From Sinomonas sp. R1AF57 (GTDB taxonomy: Bacteria > Actinomycetota > Actinomycetes > Actinomycetales > Micrococcaceae): a DNA stretch of 64,000 bases. The notes beneath the pieces were generated by a model. It saw only the letters and a list, made by a program, of their open reading frames with translations, was not told the DNA's origin and did not search any database. Position 1 is the first letter of the stretch, and each line of letters starts with the position of its first letter. The position numbers and the translations under genes were made by a program. The stretch is taken from assembly GCF_002224485.1 (NCBI RefSeq), contig NZ_CP022463.1, forward strand, positions 3,531,483 through 3,595,482. Reading direction: 5' to 3'. Shown here piece after piece: positions 41,437-48,233 of this stretch.

Positions 41437-42464
41437 CAGTACTTGATGACCACGCGGCCGTCGATCTTGGCGTGGTGCATCTCGTCGAAGACCTGGTTGA
41501 TCTCCTCCAGCTCCCGCGTGTGGAACGTGGGGTGGATGAGGCCGCGGGCGTAGAAGTCGAGCGCCTCCTCGAGGTCCTGCCGCGTGCCCACGATCGAGCC
41601 GCGGATCGTGAGGCCCTTGAGCACGATGTCGAAGATCGGGGCCGGGAAGTCGCCCGGGGGCAGGCCGTTGAAGACGATGGTTCCGCCGCGGCGGGTCATG
41701 CCGATGGCCTGGCCGAACGCGGCCGGGTGCACGGCGGTGACGAGGACGCCGTGGGCGCCGCCGGTGGCCTTCTGGATGGCCTCGGCCGGGTCCTCGGCGA
41801 ACGCGTTGACGGTGACCTCGGCGCCGTGCTTCTTCGCGAGCGCGAGCTTCTCGTCCGCGACGTCCACGGCCGCGACGCGCATGCCCATCGCGACGGCGTA
41901 CTGCACCGCGATGTGCCCGAGGCCGCCGATGCCGGAGATGACGACCCACTCGCCCGGGCGGACCTCGGTCTGCTTGAGACCCTTGTACACGGTGACGCCG
42001 GCGCACAGGACCGGGGCGACCTCGTACGGGTCCGAGCCCTCGGGGATGCGGGCGGCGAACTTCGTGTCCACCAGCATGTACTCGCCGAACGAGCCGTCCA
42101 CGCCGTAGCCGCCGTTCTGCTGCGACTCGCACAGCGTCTCCCAGCCGGTGCGGCAGTACTCGCAGGTGCCGCAGGCGCTCCACAGCCACGCGTTGCCGAT
42201 GAGGTCGCCCTCCTTCACGTCCGTGACGCCCTCGCCGACGGAGACGACCGTGCCGACGCCCTCGTGGCCCGGGACGAGCGGCAGCTTGGGCTTGACGGGC
42301 CAGTCGCCCTGGGCCGCGTGGAGGTCGGTGTGGCAGACGCCGCTCGAGATGAGCTTCACGAGCGCCTGGCCGGGGCCGGGGGTGGGGATCTGCAGCTCGT
42401 CGACAGTGAGCTCGTCGCCGAACGTGTGGACGACGGCGGCCTTGAAGGTGCTGGTCGTGGTCAT
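41436..42464 (-). CDS. adhP: Zinc-dependent alcohol dehydrogenase AdhP
   Basis: The 342-residue enzyme oxidises ethanol and similar alcohols with NAD+. Seen are the catalytic-zinc motif SGVCHTDLH and GHEGVG, the structural-zinc lobe CGTCEYCRTGWETLC, and the cofactor loop ISGIGGLGHIAVQYA. The ATG at 42464 is preferred because AGGGAG lies 8 nt before it; ATGs at 42470 and 42482 are less well placed. The gene lies downstream of the aldehyde dehydrogenase gene, separated by a 170-bp tandem repeat block, and is translationally coupled to DUF779. Confidence 0.93.
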   Translation of the reverse strand: MTTTSTFKAAVVHTFGDELTVDELQIPTPGPGQALVKLISSGVCHTDLHAAQGDWPVKPKLPLVPGHEGVGTVVSVGEGVTDVKEGDLIGNAWLWSACGTCEYCRTGWETLCESQQNGGYGVDGSFGEYMLVDTKFAARIPEGSDPYEVAPVLCAGVTVYKGLKQTEVRPGEWVVISGIGGLGHIAVQYAVAMGMRVAAVDVADEKLALAKKHGAEVTVNAFAEDPAEAIQKATGGAHGVLVTAVHPAAFGQAIGMTRRGGTIVFNGLPPGDFPAPIFDIVLKGLTIRGSIVGTRQDLEEALDFYARGLIHPTFHTRELEEINQVFDEMHHAKIDGRVVIKY

Positions 42465-42487
42465 GGTCATGCTCCCTTGCATGTTGC

Positions 42488-42655
42488 GGTGGTTGAGCGG
42501 AGTCGAAACCCCGGTGATTGAGCGGAGTCGAAACCCCGGTGGTTGAGCGGAGCCGGCGGTTGAGCGGAACCGGCGGTTGAGCGGAGCCGGTGGTTGAGCG
42601 GAGCCGGTGGTTGAGCGGAGTCGAAACCCCGGAGGATTGGGCTCCGCTCAACCGC
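42488..42655. repeat. Tandem GGTTGAGCGGAG repeats between ALDH and ADH genes
   Basis: Seven forward copies of (G/A)TTGAGCGGAG(T/C)CG or a one-base variant occur between 42490 and 42622, with unit lengths alternating between about 18 and 26 bp (the longer ones include AAACCCCGG). One inverted copy, CTCCGCTCAACC at 42642-42653, closes the block so that a long hairpin can form. The sequence is the same family as the repeats at 233-373. It may terminate or attenuate the ALDH transcript before adhP. The region between the two genes (42465-42663) holds nothing else. Confidence 0.75.
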
Positions 42656-42663
42656 CGTGCGCT

Positions 42664-44187
42664 CTAGAAGAAGCCGAGCTTGGACTCCGCGTAGGAGACG
42701 AGCAGGTTCTTGGTCTGCTGGTAGTGCTCGAGCATCATGAGGTGGGTCTCGCGGCCGATGCCGGAGGACTTGTACCCGCCGAACGCGGCGTGCGCGGGGT
42801 ACGCGTGGTAGTTGTTCACCCACACGCGCCCGGCCTGGATGTCGCGGCCGGCACGGTAGGCGGTGTTGCCGTCGCGGGACCAGACGCCGGCGCCGAGGCC
42901 GTAGAGGGTGTCGTTGGCGATCTCGAGGGCCTCCTCGTAGTCCGAGAAGCTCGTGACCGAGACGACCGGGCCGAAGATCTCCTCCTGGAAGATGCGCATC
43001 CTGTTGTTGCCCTCGAACACCGTGGGCTCGACGTAGTAGCCGCCCGCGAGCTCGCCGGGCAGCTCGGCGCGCTTGCCGCCGGTGAGGACCTTGGCACCCT
43101 CGGCCTTGCCGATCTCGATGTAGCTCAGGATCTTCTCGAGCTGGTCGTTGGAGGCCTGCGCGCCGATCATCGTCTCGGTGTCGAGCGGGTTGCCCTGCTT
43201 GATCTTCTTGGTGCGTTCGACGACGTCGCCCAGGAATCGCTCGTAGATGCCCTCCTGGACCAGGGCGCGGGACGGGCAGGTGCAGACCTCGCCCTGGTTG
43301 AGCGCGAAGAGGGTGAAGCCTTCCTGCGCCTTGTCGTAGAACGCGTCATCCTTGGCGGCGATGTCGTCGAAGAAGATGTTCGGGCTCTTCCCGCCGAGCT
43401 CGAGCGTGACGGGGATGAGGTTCTGGGACGCGTACTGCATGATGAGCCGGCCCGTGGTGGTCTCGCCGGTGAAGGCGATCTTGCGGATGCGCGGGGAGGA
43501 GGCGAGCGGCTTGCCGGCCTCGACGCCGAAGCCGTTGACGATGTTCAGCACTCCGGCCGGGAGGAGGTCGCCGATGATCTCGGCCAGGACCAGGACGCTC
43601 GCCGGCGTCTGCTCGGCGGGCTTGAGCACGACGGCGTTGCCCGCGGCGAGCGCGGGGGCCAGCTTCCACGTGGCCATCAGGAGCGGGAAGTTCCACGGGA
43701 TGATCTGCCCGACCACGCCGAGCGGCTCGTGGAAGTGGTACGCGGTGGTGTTCTCGTCGATCTGGGAGAGCGAGCCCTCCTGGGCGCGGATCGCGCCGGC
43801 GTAGTAGCGGAAGTGGTCCACGGCGAGCGGCAGGTCCGCGGCCAGGGTCTCGCGGACGGGCTTGCCGTTGTCCCAGGTCTCGGCGACGGCGAGGGTCTCG
43901 AGGTTCTCCTCGATGCGGTCCGCGATGCGGTGCAGGATGAGCGCGCGCTCAGCGACGCTGGTCTTGCCCCAGCCCGGGGCGGCCTTGTGGGCGGCGTCGA
44001 GGGCGAGCTCGATGTCCGCCGCCTGCGAGCGCGCGACCTCGCAGAACACCTTGCCGGTGACCGGGGTGACGTTCTCGAAGTACTCGCCGCCCACCGGAGC
44101 GACCCATTCGCCGCCGATGTAGTTCTCGTAGCGGTCCTTGAAGGTGACCTTGCTGCCTTCCGTGCCCGGGAATGCGTAGACGGTCAT
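42664..44187 (-). CDS. NAD-dependent acetaldehyde dehydrogenase (ExaC/AldB-like)
   Basis: The 507-residue enzyme oxidises acetaldehyde and related aldehydes to acids. It shows [21 protein letters not shown], the catalytic Glu in [13 protein letters not shown] and the catalytic Cys in [11 protein letters not shown], and the end [26 protein letters not shown] precedes the ATG at 44187, which starts [14 protein letters not shown]; the open frame upstream (to 44259) is not conserved. It precedes adhP and DUF779 on the same strand, giving an ethanol-to-acetate route. The 173-bp gap upstream (44188-44360) carries no recognised operator beyond GC-rich direct repeats of GGTTGC. Confidence 0.93.
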   Translation of the reverse strand: MTVYAFPGTEGSKVTFKDRYENYIGGEWVAPVGGEYFENVTPVTGKVFCEVARSQAADIELALDAAHKAAPGWGKTSVAERALILHRIADRIEENLETLAVAETWDNGKPVRETLAADLPLAVDHFRYYAGAIRAQEGSLSQIDENTTAYHFHEPLGVVGQIIPWNFPLLMATWKLAPALAAGNAVVLKPAEQTPASVLVLAEIIGDLLPAGVLNIVNGFGVEAGKPLASSPRIRKIAFTGETTTGRLIMQYASQNLIPVTLELGGKSPNIFFDDIAAKDDAFYDKAQEGFTLFALNQGEVCTCPSRALVQEGIYERFLGDVVERTKKIKQGNPLDTETMIGAQASNDQLEKILSYIEIGKAEGAKVLTGGKRAELPGELAGGYYVEPTVFEGNNRMRIFQEEIFGPVVSVTSFSDYEEALEIANDTLYGLGAGVWSRDGNTAYRAGRDIQAGRVWVNNYHAYPAHAAFGGYKSSGIGRETHLMMLEHYQQTKNLLVSYAESKLGFF

Positions 44188-44360
44188 GGCGAAACTCCCT
44201 TGTCTCTGTGCCTGTGGCCGGTGGTGCCGGCCGAGGTGGCCGGTGGACCGGCGTTGCACTGAGCGTAGGAGCGGGGAGGTTGCGGACTGGTTGCACGGGT
44301 GTGGCGGGCGTCACAGCGGGCGTTGCGCGGGCCGGGCGCGGGAATGCCGCGCCGGCGGCC

Positions 44361-45560
44361 TCACTTGCACTTTCCGGGATTCGCCGTGCACCACTGCTGG
44401 TACTGCTCCACGTAGGTCTGGTGCTCCGCGTACGTCTTCGCGAACTTCGTCTCGCCGGTGTCGAGGTTGACGGTCACCCAGAACAGGTAGTCGTTCGCCG
44501 TCGGGTGTGCTGCCGCGGCCACCGCCTTCGATCCCGGCGAGCCGATGGGGCCCGGCGGGAGCCCGCCGTGGACGTAGGTGTTGTACGGGTTGTTCGCGTC
44601 CGCCTTCTGTTCCTCGGTGAGCTGGACGGTCTTCGTGCCGAGACCGTACGTCACCGTGGCGTCGGACTGGATGAGGCCCTTGGTCTCATCGTTCGGCTTG
44701 AGGCGGTTCTCAATGGCTCCGGCAACATTCCCGTAGTCGGCCCGGCCGCCCTCGGCCTGGACGATGCTCGCGACCGTCAGCACCTCGTACTGCTTCGCCG
44801 GGTCGGTGACGCCGGCCTGCTTGAGCTCGTCGAGGGTCGCCGAGACGAGCGAGGCGAGGATGTCCTTCGCCGGCGTCCCCACTGGGAAGCGGTACTCACC
44901 CGGTGCCAGATAGCCCTCGAGGGTCTTGGCCTGTGACGGGAGCCCGAACTGGGAAGGCTGGCTGTTCAGCGAGTCGAGCTCCTTCCTGTCGACGCCCGCA
45001 GACCTGGCGATCGCGTCGAGCGACTCGTTGATGCGCAGTCCGGCGCTCAGCGCGAAGTACATGACCTTAGCGCCGTCGCCTGCGAGGACCTGCGCGGCGT
45101 CCGACGCCTTCATCTCCTTCTTGAAGGTGAAGTCGCCGGGGTGGACCTTTCCGCCGGTGTCTCCGAATGCGCGGACGAAGGTGTCGGCGTCCGCGACCAC
45201 GCCCTGCTCCTGCAGTTCCTTGGCGACCGTGGCGAGGGCATCGCCCTGTTGGACCGTGACCGTGACCGGGTCGGTTCCGGGGCCCGGGTAGTCGGCGACC
45301 TTGTCCATCCCAAGGGCGGAGCGCAGGACCAGCGCAACGAGAACTGAGCCGGCTACCACGAGCGCTATGACGACGCCCATGGCGATGGCTGCGGTCCGGA
45401 GCGGACGACGGCGCCGCGGGCCTCCCCGGCCTCCCCCGCCGGCGACCGGATGGGCGCCAGGCTCTGGCGTCTCCTCCTGCGCGGCCAGGAGTCCGCCGAT
45501 GCCCACTGCCGTCGGCGCGTGGGCCGAAGACTGCTGGTCTTGACCCCCTGAGGTGATCAC
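44361..45560 (-). CDS. mltG: Endolytic transglycosylase MltG (YceG family)
   Basis: The 399-residue protein has a cytoplasmic Pro/Gly/Arg tail, one membrane helix (IAMGVVIALVVAGSVLVAL by position, about residues 57-80) and an extracellular YceG domain. That domain includes VQQGDALATVAKELQEQGVV (LysM-like subdomain) and the catalytic-Glu segment LTVASIVQAEGG, followed by SDATVTYGLG and PYNTYVHGGLPPGPI. MltG cuts nascent peptidoglycan and sets glycan length. The GTG at 45560 has AGGAG 11 nt upstream. Unlike the usual mltG, it is not beside ruvX or aroE in the typical chromosomal cluster, so it may be an additional copy. Confidence 0.88.
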   Translation of the reverse strand: MITSGGQDQQSSAHAPTAVGIGGLLAAQEETPEPGAHPVAGGGGRGGPRRRRPLRTAAIAMGVVIALVVAGSVLVALVLRSALGMDKVADYPGPGTDPVTVTVQQGDALATVAKELQEQGVVADADTFVRAFGDTGGKVHPGDFTFKKEMKASDAAQVLAGDGAKVMYFALSAGLRINESLDAIARSAGVDRKELDSLNSQPSQFGLPSQAKTLEGYLAPGEYRFPVGTPAKDILASLVSATLDELKQAGVTDPAKQYEVLTVASIVQAEGGRADYGNVAGAIENRLKPNDETKGLIQSDATVTYGLGTKTVQLTEEQKADANNPYNTYVHGGLPPGPIGSPGSKAVAAAAHPTANDYLFWVTVNLDTGETKFAKTYAEHQTYVEQYQQWCTANPGKCK

Positions 45561-45629
45561 GGTGTCCGAGCTCCTGTCCCTGATGCGGCGCGGCGGGCAT
45601 GGCCCCGCCACACGGTCTCTGGGAAAGTA

Positions 45630-45659
45630 CCCTTTCGTTCGCTCGGTGAAACGAAAGGG
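45630..45659 (-). terminator. Hairpin after the small gene pair
   Basis: Perfect 10-bp arms CCCTTTCGTT (45630-45639) and AACGAAAGGG (45650-45659) enclose a 10-nt loop. It lies 8 bp beyond the stop of the 78-residue gene on the minus strand and about 70 bp upstream of mltG. It can end the small-gene transcript, or serve as an operator for mltG. Confidence 0.6.
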
Positions 45660-45666
45660 AGCGCGG

Positions 45667-45903
45667 TCAGCGGCGGATCCGGTGGGGGCCCTCGAGCTGG
45701 TCGGGCGGGATCGGCAGGCCCCTCCAGGGAAGCTCGGTTCCCGGCACGAAGACATGCTCGGCACGGAAGCCGCGCTGGCGGCGTCGGCCAGACGCGACCT
45801 CCCAGACAACGTAGACGCGGCCGCCGCCGGACGCTACGGCATACCCGTGGATCTCATTGCCGCGCTCCCTGACGATGACCATCTGCACGTCGGATCGGCT
45901 CAT
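45667..45903 (-). CDS. Hypothetical protein (78 aa) of a coupled small-gene pair
   Basis: The product starts MSRSDVQMVIVRERGNEIHGYAVASGGGRVYVVWEVASGRR, a short beta-rich segment, and ends with FVPGTELPWRGLPIPPDQLEGPHRIRR. No known family was recognised. Its ATG overlaps the stop of the upstream 68-residue gene by four bases (ATGA), which supports both frames being real. The hairpin directly after its stop also fits a genuine transcript end. Confidence 0.6.
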   Translation of the reverse strand: MSRSDVQMVIVRERGNEIHGYAVASGGGRVYVVWEVASGRRRQRGFRAEHVFVPGTELPWRGLPIPPDQLEGPHRIRR

Positions 45904-46106
45904 GCGTGTTCCACGCCTTGGGCGTGGAACGGCAGGCCGTGTTCGTGCAGCGCCTGGACGATGGCCTGTTCCTGCGCGGCGAGGGCCGCCGCTGCCCCGT
46001 TCGGAGCGTCGCTGCCCGTGTGGCGCATGGCGTCTTCGACCTGGGCAAGCTGGACGATGAGCTCCCGCACAGTGGCGCGCTCGGATTTCGCTGATGTCGA
46101 GGACAT
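45900..46106 (-). CDS. Hypothetical helical protein (68 aa)
   Basis: The 68-residue product, MSSTSAKSERATVRELIVQ at its start, is mainly helical (VRELIVQLAQVEDAMRH, then AALAAQEQAIVQALHEHGLP), suggesting a small coiled-coil or helix pair. It is coupled to the next gene by ATGA overlap. It is divergent from the orphan response regulator with 75 bp between starts, and the shared gap contains a TCACCC/GGGTGA dyad. Function unknown; possible control by the divergent regulator is inference. Confidence 0.55.
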   Translation of the reverse strand: MSSTSAKSERATVRELIVQLAQVEDAMRHTGSDAPNGAAAALAAQEQAIVQALHEHGLPFHAQGVEHA

Positions 46107-46141
46107 GCCTTGAGCCTACGGGTGGGTAGACAGCCCTGTCT

Positions 46142-46175
46142 TCACCCGGAGGGGTGAGGCGGCGGGTTCTACAGT
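46142..46175. promoter_or_regulatory. Divergent regulatory region with dyad and leaderless-type -10
   Basis: TCACCC (46142-46147) and GGGTGA (46152-46157) form a perfect 6-bp dyad with a 4-bp spacer. TACAGT at 46170-46175 lies 6 nt before the GTG start of the response regulator. That spacing and the lack of a ribosome site suggest a leaderless mRNA, common in Actinobacteria. The dyad is a candidate binding site for the regulator itself. Confidence 0.5.
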
Positions 46176-46181
46176 AGACCT

Positions 46182-46844
46182 GTGGGTGCTCTGCGCGTTG
46201 CTCTCGTCAACGACTACGAGGTTGTCGTCCAGGGGTTGGCTGCCATGCTCCGGTCCTATCGCGACTCGCTGCATGTCGTCGAGCTGGATCTCAACAGGGA
46301 CGTGGGCCAGCCGGTCGACATCACGCTCTACGACACCTTCGCGGCGCCCCAGGGCGATGCCGAGGATGTGCGGCGGCTTGCAGCGAATCCGCTGGCAGGC
46401 AAAGTGGTGGTCTACTCGTGGAACCTCGACTCCGATCTGGTCTCCGCCGCACTCGCCAACGGCGCCAGCGCCTACCTGTCCAAGGGCCTGACCGCGAAGG
46501 AGCTCACGACCGCCCTGCACGCCGTGCACCGCGGAGAGCTCGGGGCGGTCGCCGCGGCCCATGGGTCGGCGAAGGTGGTGGGCGGGGACTGGCCCGGCCG
46601 GGAGGAAGGGCTCACCCAGCGCGAGGCCGAGATCCTCGCGCTCATCACGCAGGGGCTCAGCAACCTCGAGATCGCGGACCTCACCCATCTATCGATCAAC
46701 TCGGTCAAGACGTTCATCCGCAGCTGCTACCGCCGGATCGGAGCGGCGAACCGGCCACAGGCCATCCTGTGGGGCGTCGAGCACGGCTTCCGGCCGGATC
46801 GTGCGCGGATCCGGCTGAGCGAGCCGGAAGACGCCTCGCGCTAA
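46182..46844 (+). CDS. Orphan NarL/LuxR-type response regulator
   Basis: The 220-residue protein has a receiver domain (LRVALVNDYEVVVQGLAAMLRS, phosphoacceptor Asp in ITLYDTF, conserved Lys in YLSKGLTAKEL) and a C-terminal LuxR HTH (GLTQREAEILALITQGLSN, then SINSVKTFIRSCYRRIG). The first acidic pair is reduced to ND and the receiver is somewhat short, but the key Asp and Lys remain. No sensor kinase gene is next to it. The GTG at 46182 probably starts a leaderless mRNA. It ends overlapping the convergent SRPBCC gene by four bases. Confidence 0.87.
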   Translation: MGALRVALVNDYEVVVQGLAAMLRSYRDSLHVVELDLNRDVGQPVDITLYDTFAAPQGDAEDVRRLAANPLAGKVVVYSWNLDSDLVSAALANGASAYLSKGLTAKELTTALHAVHRGELGAVAAAHGSAKVVGGDWPGREEGLTQREAEILALITQGLSNLEIADLTHLSINSVKTFIRSCYRRIGAANRPQAILWGVEHGFRPDRARIRLSEPEDASR

Positions 46845-47281
46845 TCCGCTTGCCCGCCCAGCACGCGGTCGATCCGGGACAGGACGCCCGGCCAGCCGTT
46901 GCCCATGCCTTCGATCGCACGGGCGCCCAGAGGGGTGTCGAGGCGGAACCCGGCGTGTTCGAGCGTGAGGAGGGTGCCGCCGTCGACCGCTTCGAGGCTC
47001 CACGTGATGATCGTGTCCAGCATGCCTTCGGCGAAGGTGAAGCGGATGGACACGCCGGGCTCGACGGCGAGGACCTCGCACTTCTGCTGGCCCCATTCGG
47101 CCATGTCCATGGTGAAGCGGTGGCCGACGACGGGGGCGATGTCTCCCGGCGCCCACCAGCGCGCGAGGAGTTCCGGCGTCGTGAGCGCAGCCCACACGGC
47201 GGCCGGCGGGTGGTCGAACCGCCGCTCGAGGCGGATCGCGTTCTCGGCGGGAGCGGTCTCGGCGGGAGCGGTCTCGGTCAT
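46841..47281 (-). CDS. SRPBCC (AHSA1-like) domain protein
   Basis: The 146-residue protein has a short acidic Ala/Glu/Thr leader with the repeat ETAPAE, then RLERRFDHPPAAVWAALTTPELLARWWAPGDI. The pattern of a bulky Trp pair and late SLEAVDGGTLLTLEHAGF is that of the AHSA1 (activator of Hsp90 ATPase homologue) group of START-like proteins. These usually bind hydrophobic ligands. The ATG overlaps the stop of the ArsR gene by four bases; ArsR-SRPBCC pairs are widespread and the regulator probably controls both. Confidence 0.88.
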   Translation of the reverse strand: MTETAPAETAPAENAIRLERRFDHPPAAVWAALTTPELLARWWAPGDIAPVVGHRFTMDMAEWGQQKCEVLAVEPGVSIRFTFAEGMLDTIITWSLEAVDGGTLLTLEHAGFRLDTPLGARAIEGMGNGWPGVLSRIDRVLGGQAD

Positions 47282-47592
47282 GGGGTTCTCTCCTCTTCCA
47301 GAAGGTCGGCCAGCGCGTCGAGGCGCTCGCCCCAGTAGTGCTCGAAATGCTCCACCCAGTCCCGCACCTCGAGGAGGCCCGCAGCCTGGAGGTGGTAGAC
47401 GCGATTGCGCCCGCGACGCTCCTCTCGGACCAGCCCGGCGTCGCGGAGGACCGCGAGGTGCTCTGAGGCGGCGGAGCGGCTGAGGTCGAGCAGCCCGGTG
47501 AGCTCTCCCGCCGTCCTCGGCCCGGCGCGGAGCGCGTCGAGGACGGTGCGCCGCGCGGAGTTCGCGAGGGCACCGAAGACGTCGGTGAGCAT
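47278..47592 (-). CDS. ArsR family regulator coupled to the SRPBCC gene
   Basis: The 104-residue protein starts MLTDVFGALANSARRTVLDAL and has the winged HTH GELTGLLDLSRSAASEHLAVLRDAGLV (about residues 29-55). There is no ELCVCDL-type metal-binding box, so it is probably not a metal sensor. It is the first gene of the ArsR-SRPBCC pair, and a GTCGGA/TCCGAC palindrome stands 14 bp before its start. Its product is expected to repress its own operon. Confidence 0.9.
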   Translation of the reverse strand: MLTDVFGALANSARRTVLDALRAGPRTAGELTGLLDLSRSAASEHLAVLRDAGLVREERRGRNRVYHLQAAGLLEVRDWVEHFEHYWGERLDALADLLEEERTP

Positions 47593-47605
47593 GGGCCCAC
47601 AATAC

Positions 47606-47621
47606 GTCGGAAACATCCGAC
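47606..47621 (-). promoter_or_regulatory. Candidate ArsR operator
   Basis: GTCGGA (47606-47611) and TCCGAC (47616-47621) are perfect inverted 6-mers with the 4-bp centre AACA, 14 bp upstream of the ArsR start. It also lies 47 bp before the divergent LysM gene, so both promoters could be affected. Binding is inferred from position and symmetry. Confidence 0.55.
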
Positions 47622-47667
47622 AGATCAAGCCGGTGACAGCGTTCGGGCGACCGCCGACACTGGTGCC

Positions 47668-48171
47668 ATGTCGATCCTGCCGCAGATCAGCCTCCGCACT
47701 CCCCTCCCCTTCGACATCCTGGGCGCCCAAGTGGTCGTGGCGGGCCTGGGCTCCGCCTTCGAGGGGGTCTATGGCTCGGTGATCGTGCGCGACGCCGGCG
47801 GTCACGTCGTCGCCGAATCGCACCTTTTGGGCGGAGGCAACGGCTTCTCGCTTTTCCACGCCGCGTTCGGGCTCGGCACGCCCACGACGCCGGAGGGCAC
47901 CGTGACGGTCCAGGGGGCCAACCCGAGCGGCCTGGCCGAGAACGACGCGTCCGTCACGGTGCCGGTGACCTTCGGGCGGCAGCTCATGGGCGGCACCTAC
48001 TCCGGGTTCTCGCTGCACACTGTCGCCGACGGTGACACCCTCTCCGGGATCGCGCAGCAGTACTACGGCGACGGGGGCAAGTACGGGCTCATCTTCACCG
48101 CGAACCGGGACATCCTCTTCGACCCGGACGTGATCTATCCGGGCCTGGCGCTGCGGGTCCCGCTGGCGTGA
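47668..48171 (+). CDS. Gmad2 immunoglobulin-like domain plus LysM domain protein
   Basis: The 167-residue protein has an immunoglobulin-like Gmad2 domain (residues about 8-105: SLRTPLPFDILGAQVVVAGLGSAFEGVYG and VTVQGANPSG) followed by a LysM peptidoglycan-binding domain (about 115-167: HTVADGDTLSGIAQQYYG, FTANRDILFDPDVIYPGLALRVP). No signal peptide is visible, although both domains usually act at the cell envelope. This tandem layout is known from spore-germination-like and phage-tail-like proteins. It is divergent from the ArsR gene and followed by the benR-like gene in the opposite direction. Confidence 0.85.
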   Translation: MSILPQISLRTPLPFDILGAQVVVAGLGSAFEGVYGSVIVRDAGGHVVAESHLLGGGNGFSLFHAAFGLGTPTTPEGTVTVQGANPSGLAENDASVTVPVTFGRQLMGGTYSGFSLHTVADGDTLSGIAQQYYGDGGKYGLIFTANRDILFDPDVIYPGLALRVPLA

Positions 48172-48233
48172 CGGGGCGGGTCGGACCGCGGGGACGCTCC
48201 TGCGCGACCCGCTCCCCTCGCCAACCCCTCCCC

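Noticed and set aside
45667-46106. Classical toxin-antitoxin module
   Set aside because: Neither protein matches a known toxin or antitoxin family; kept only as an uncharacterised coupled pair.
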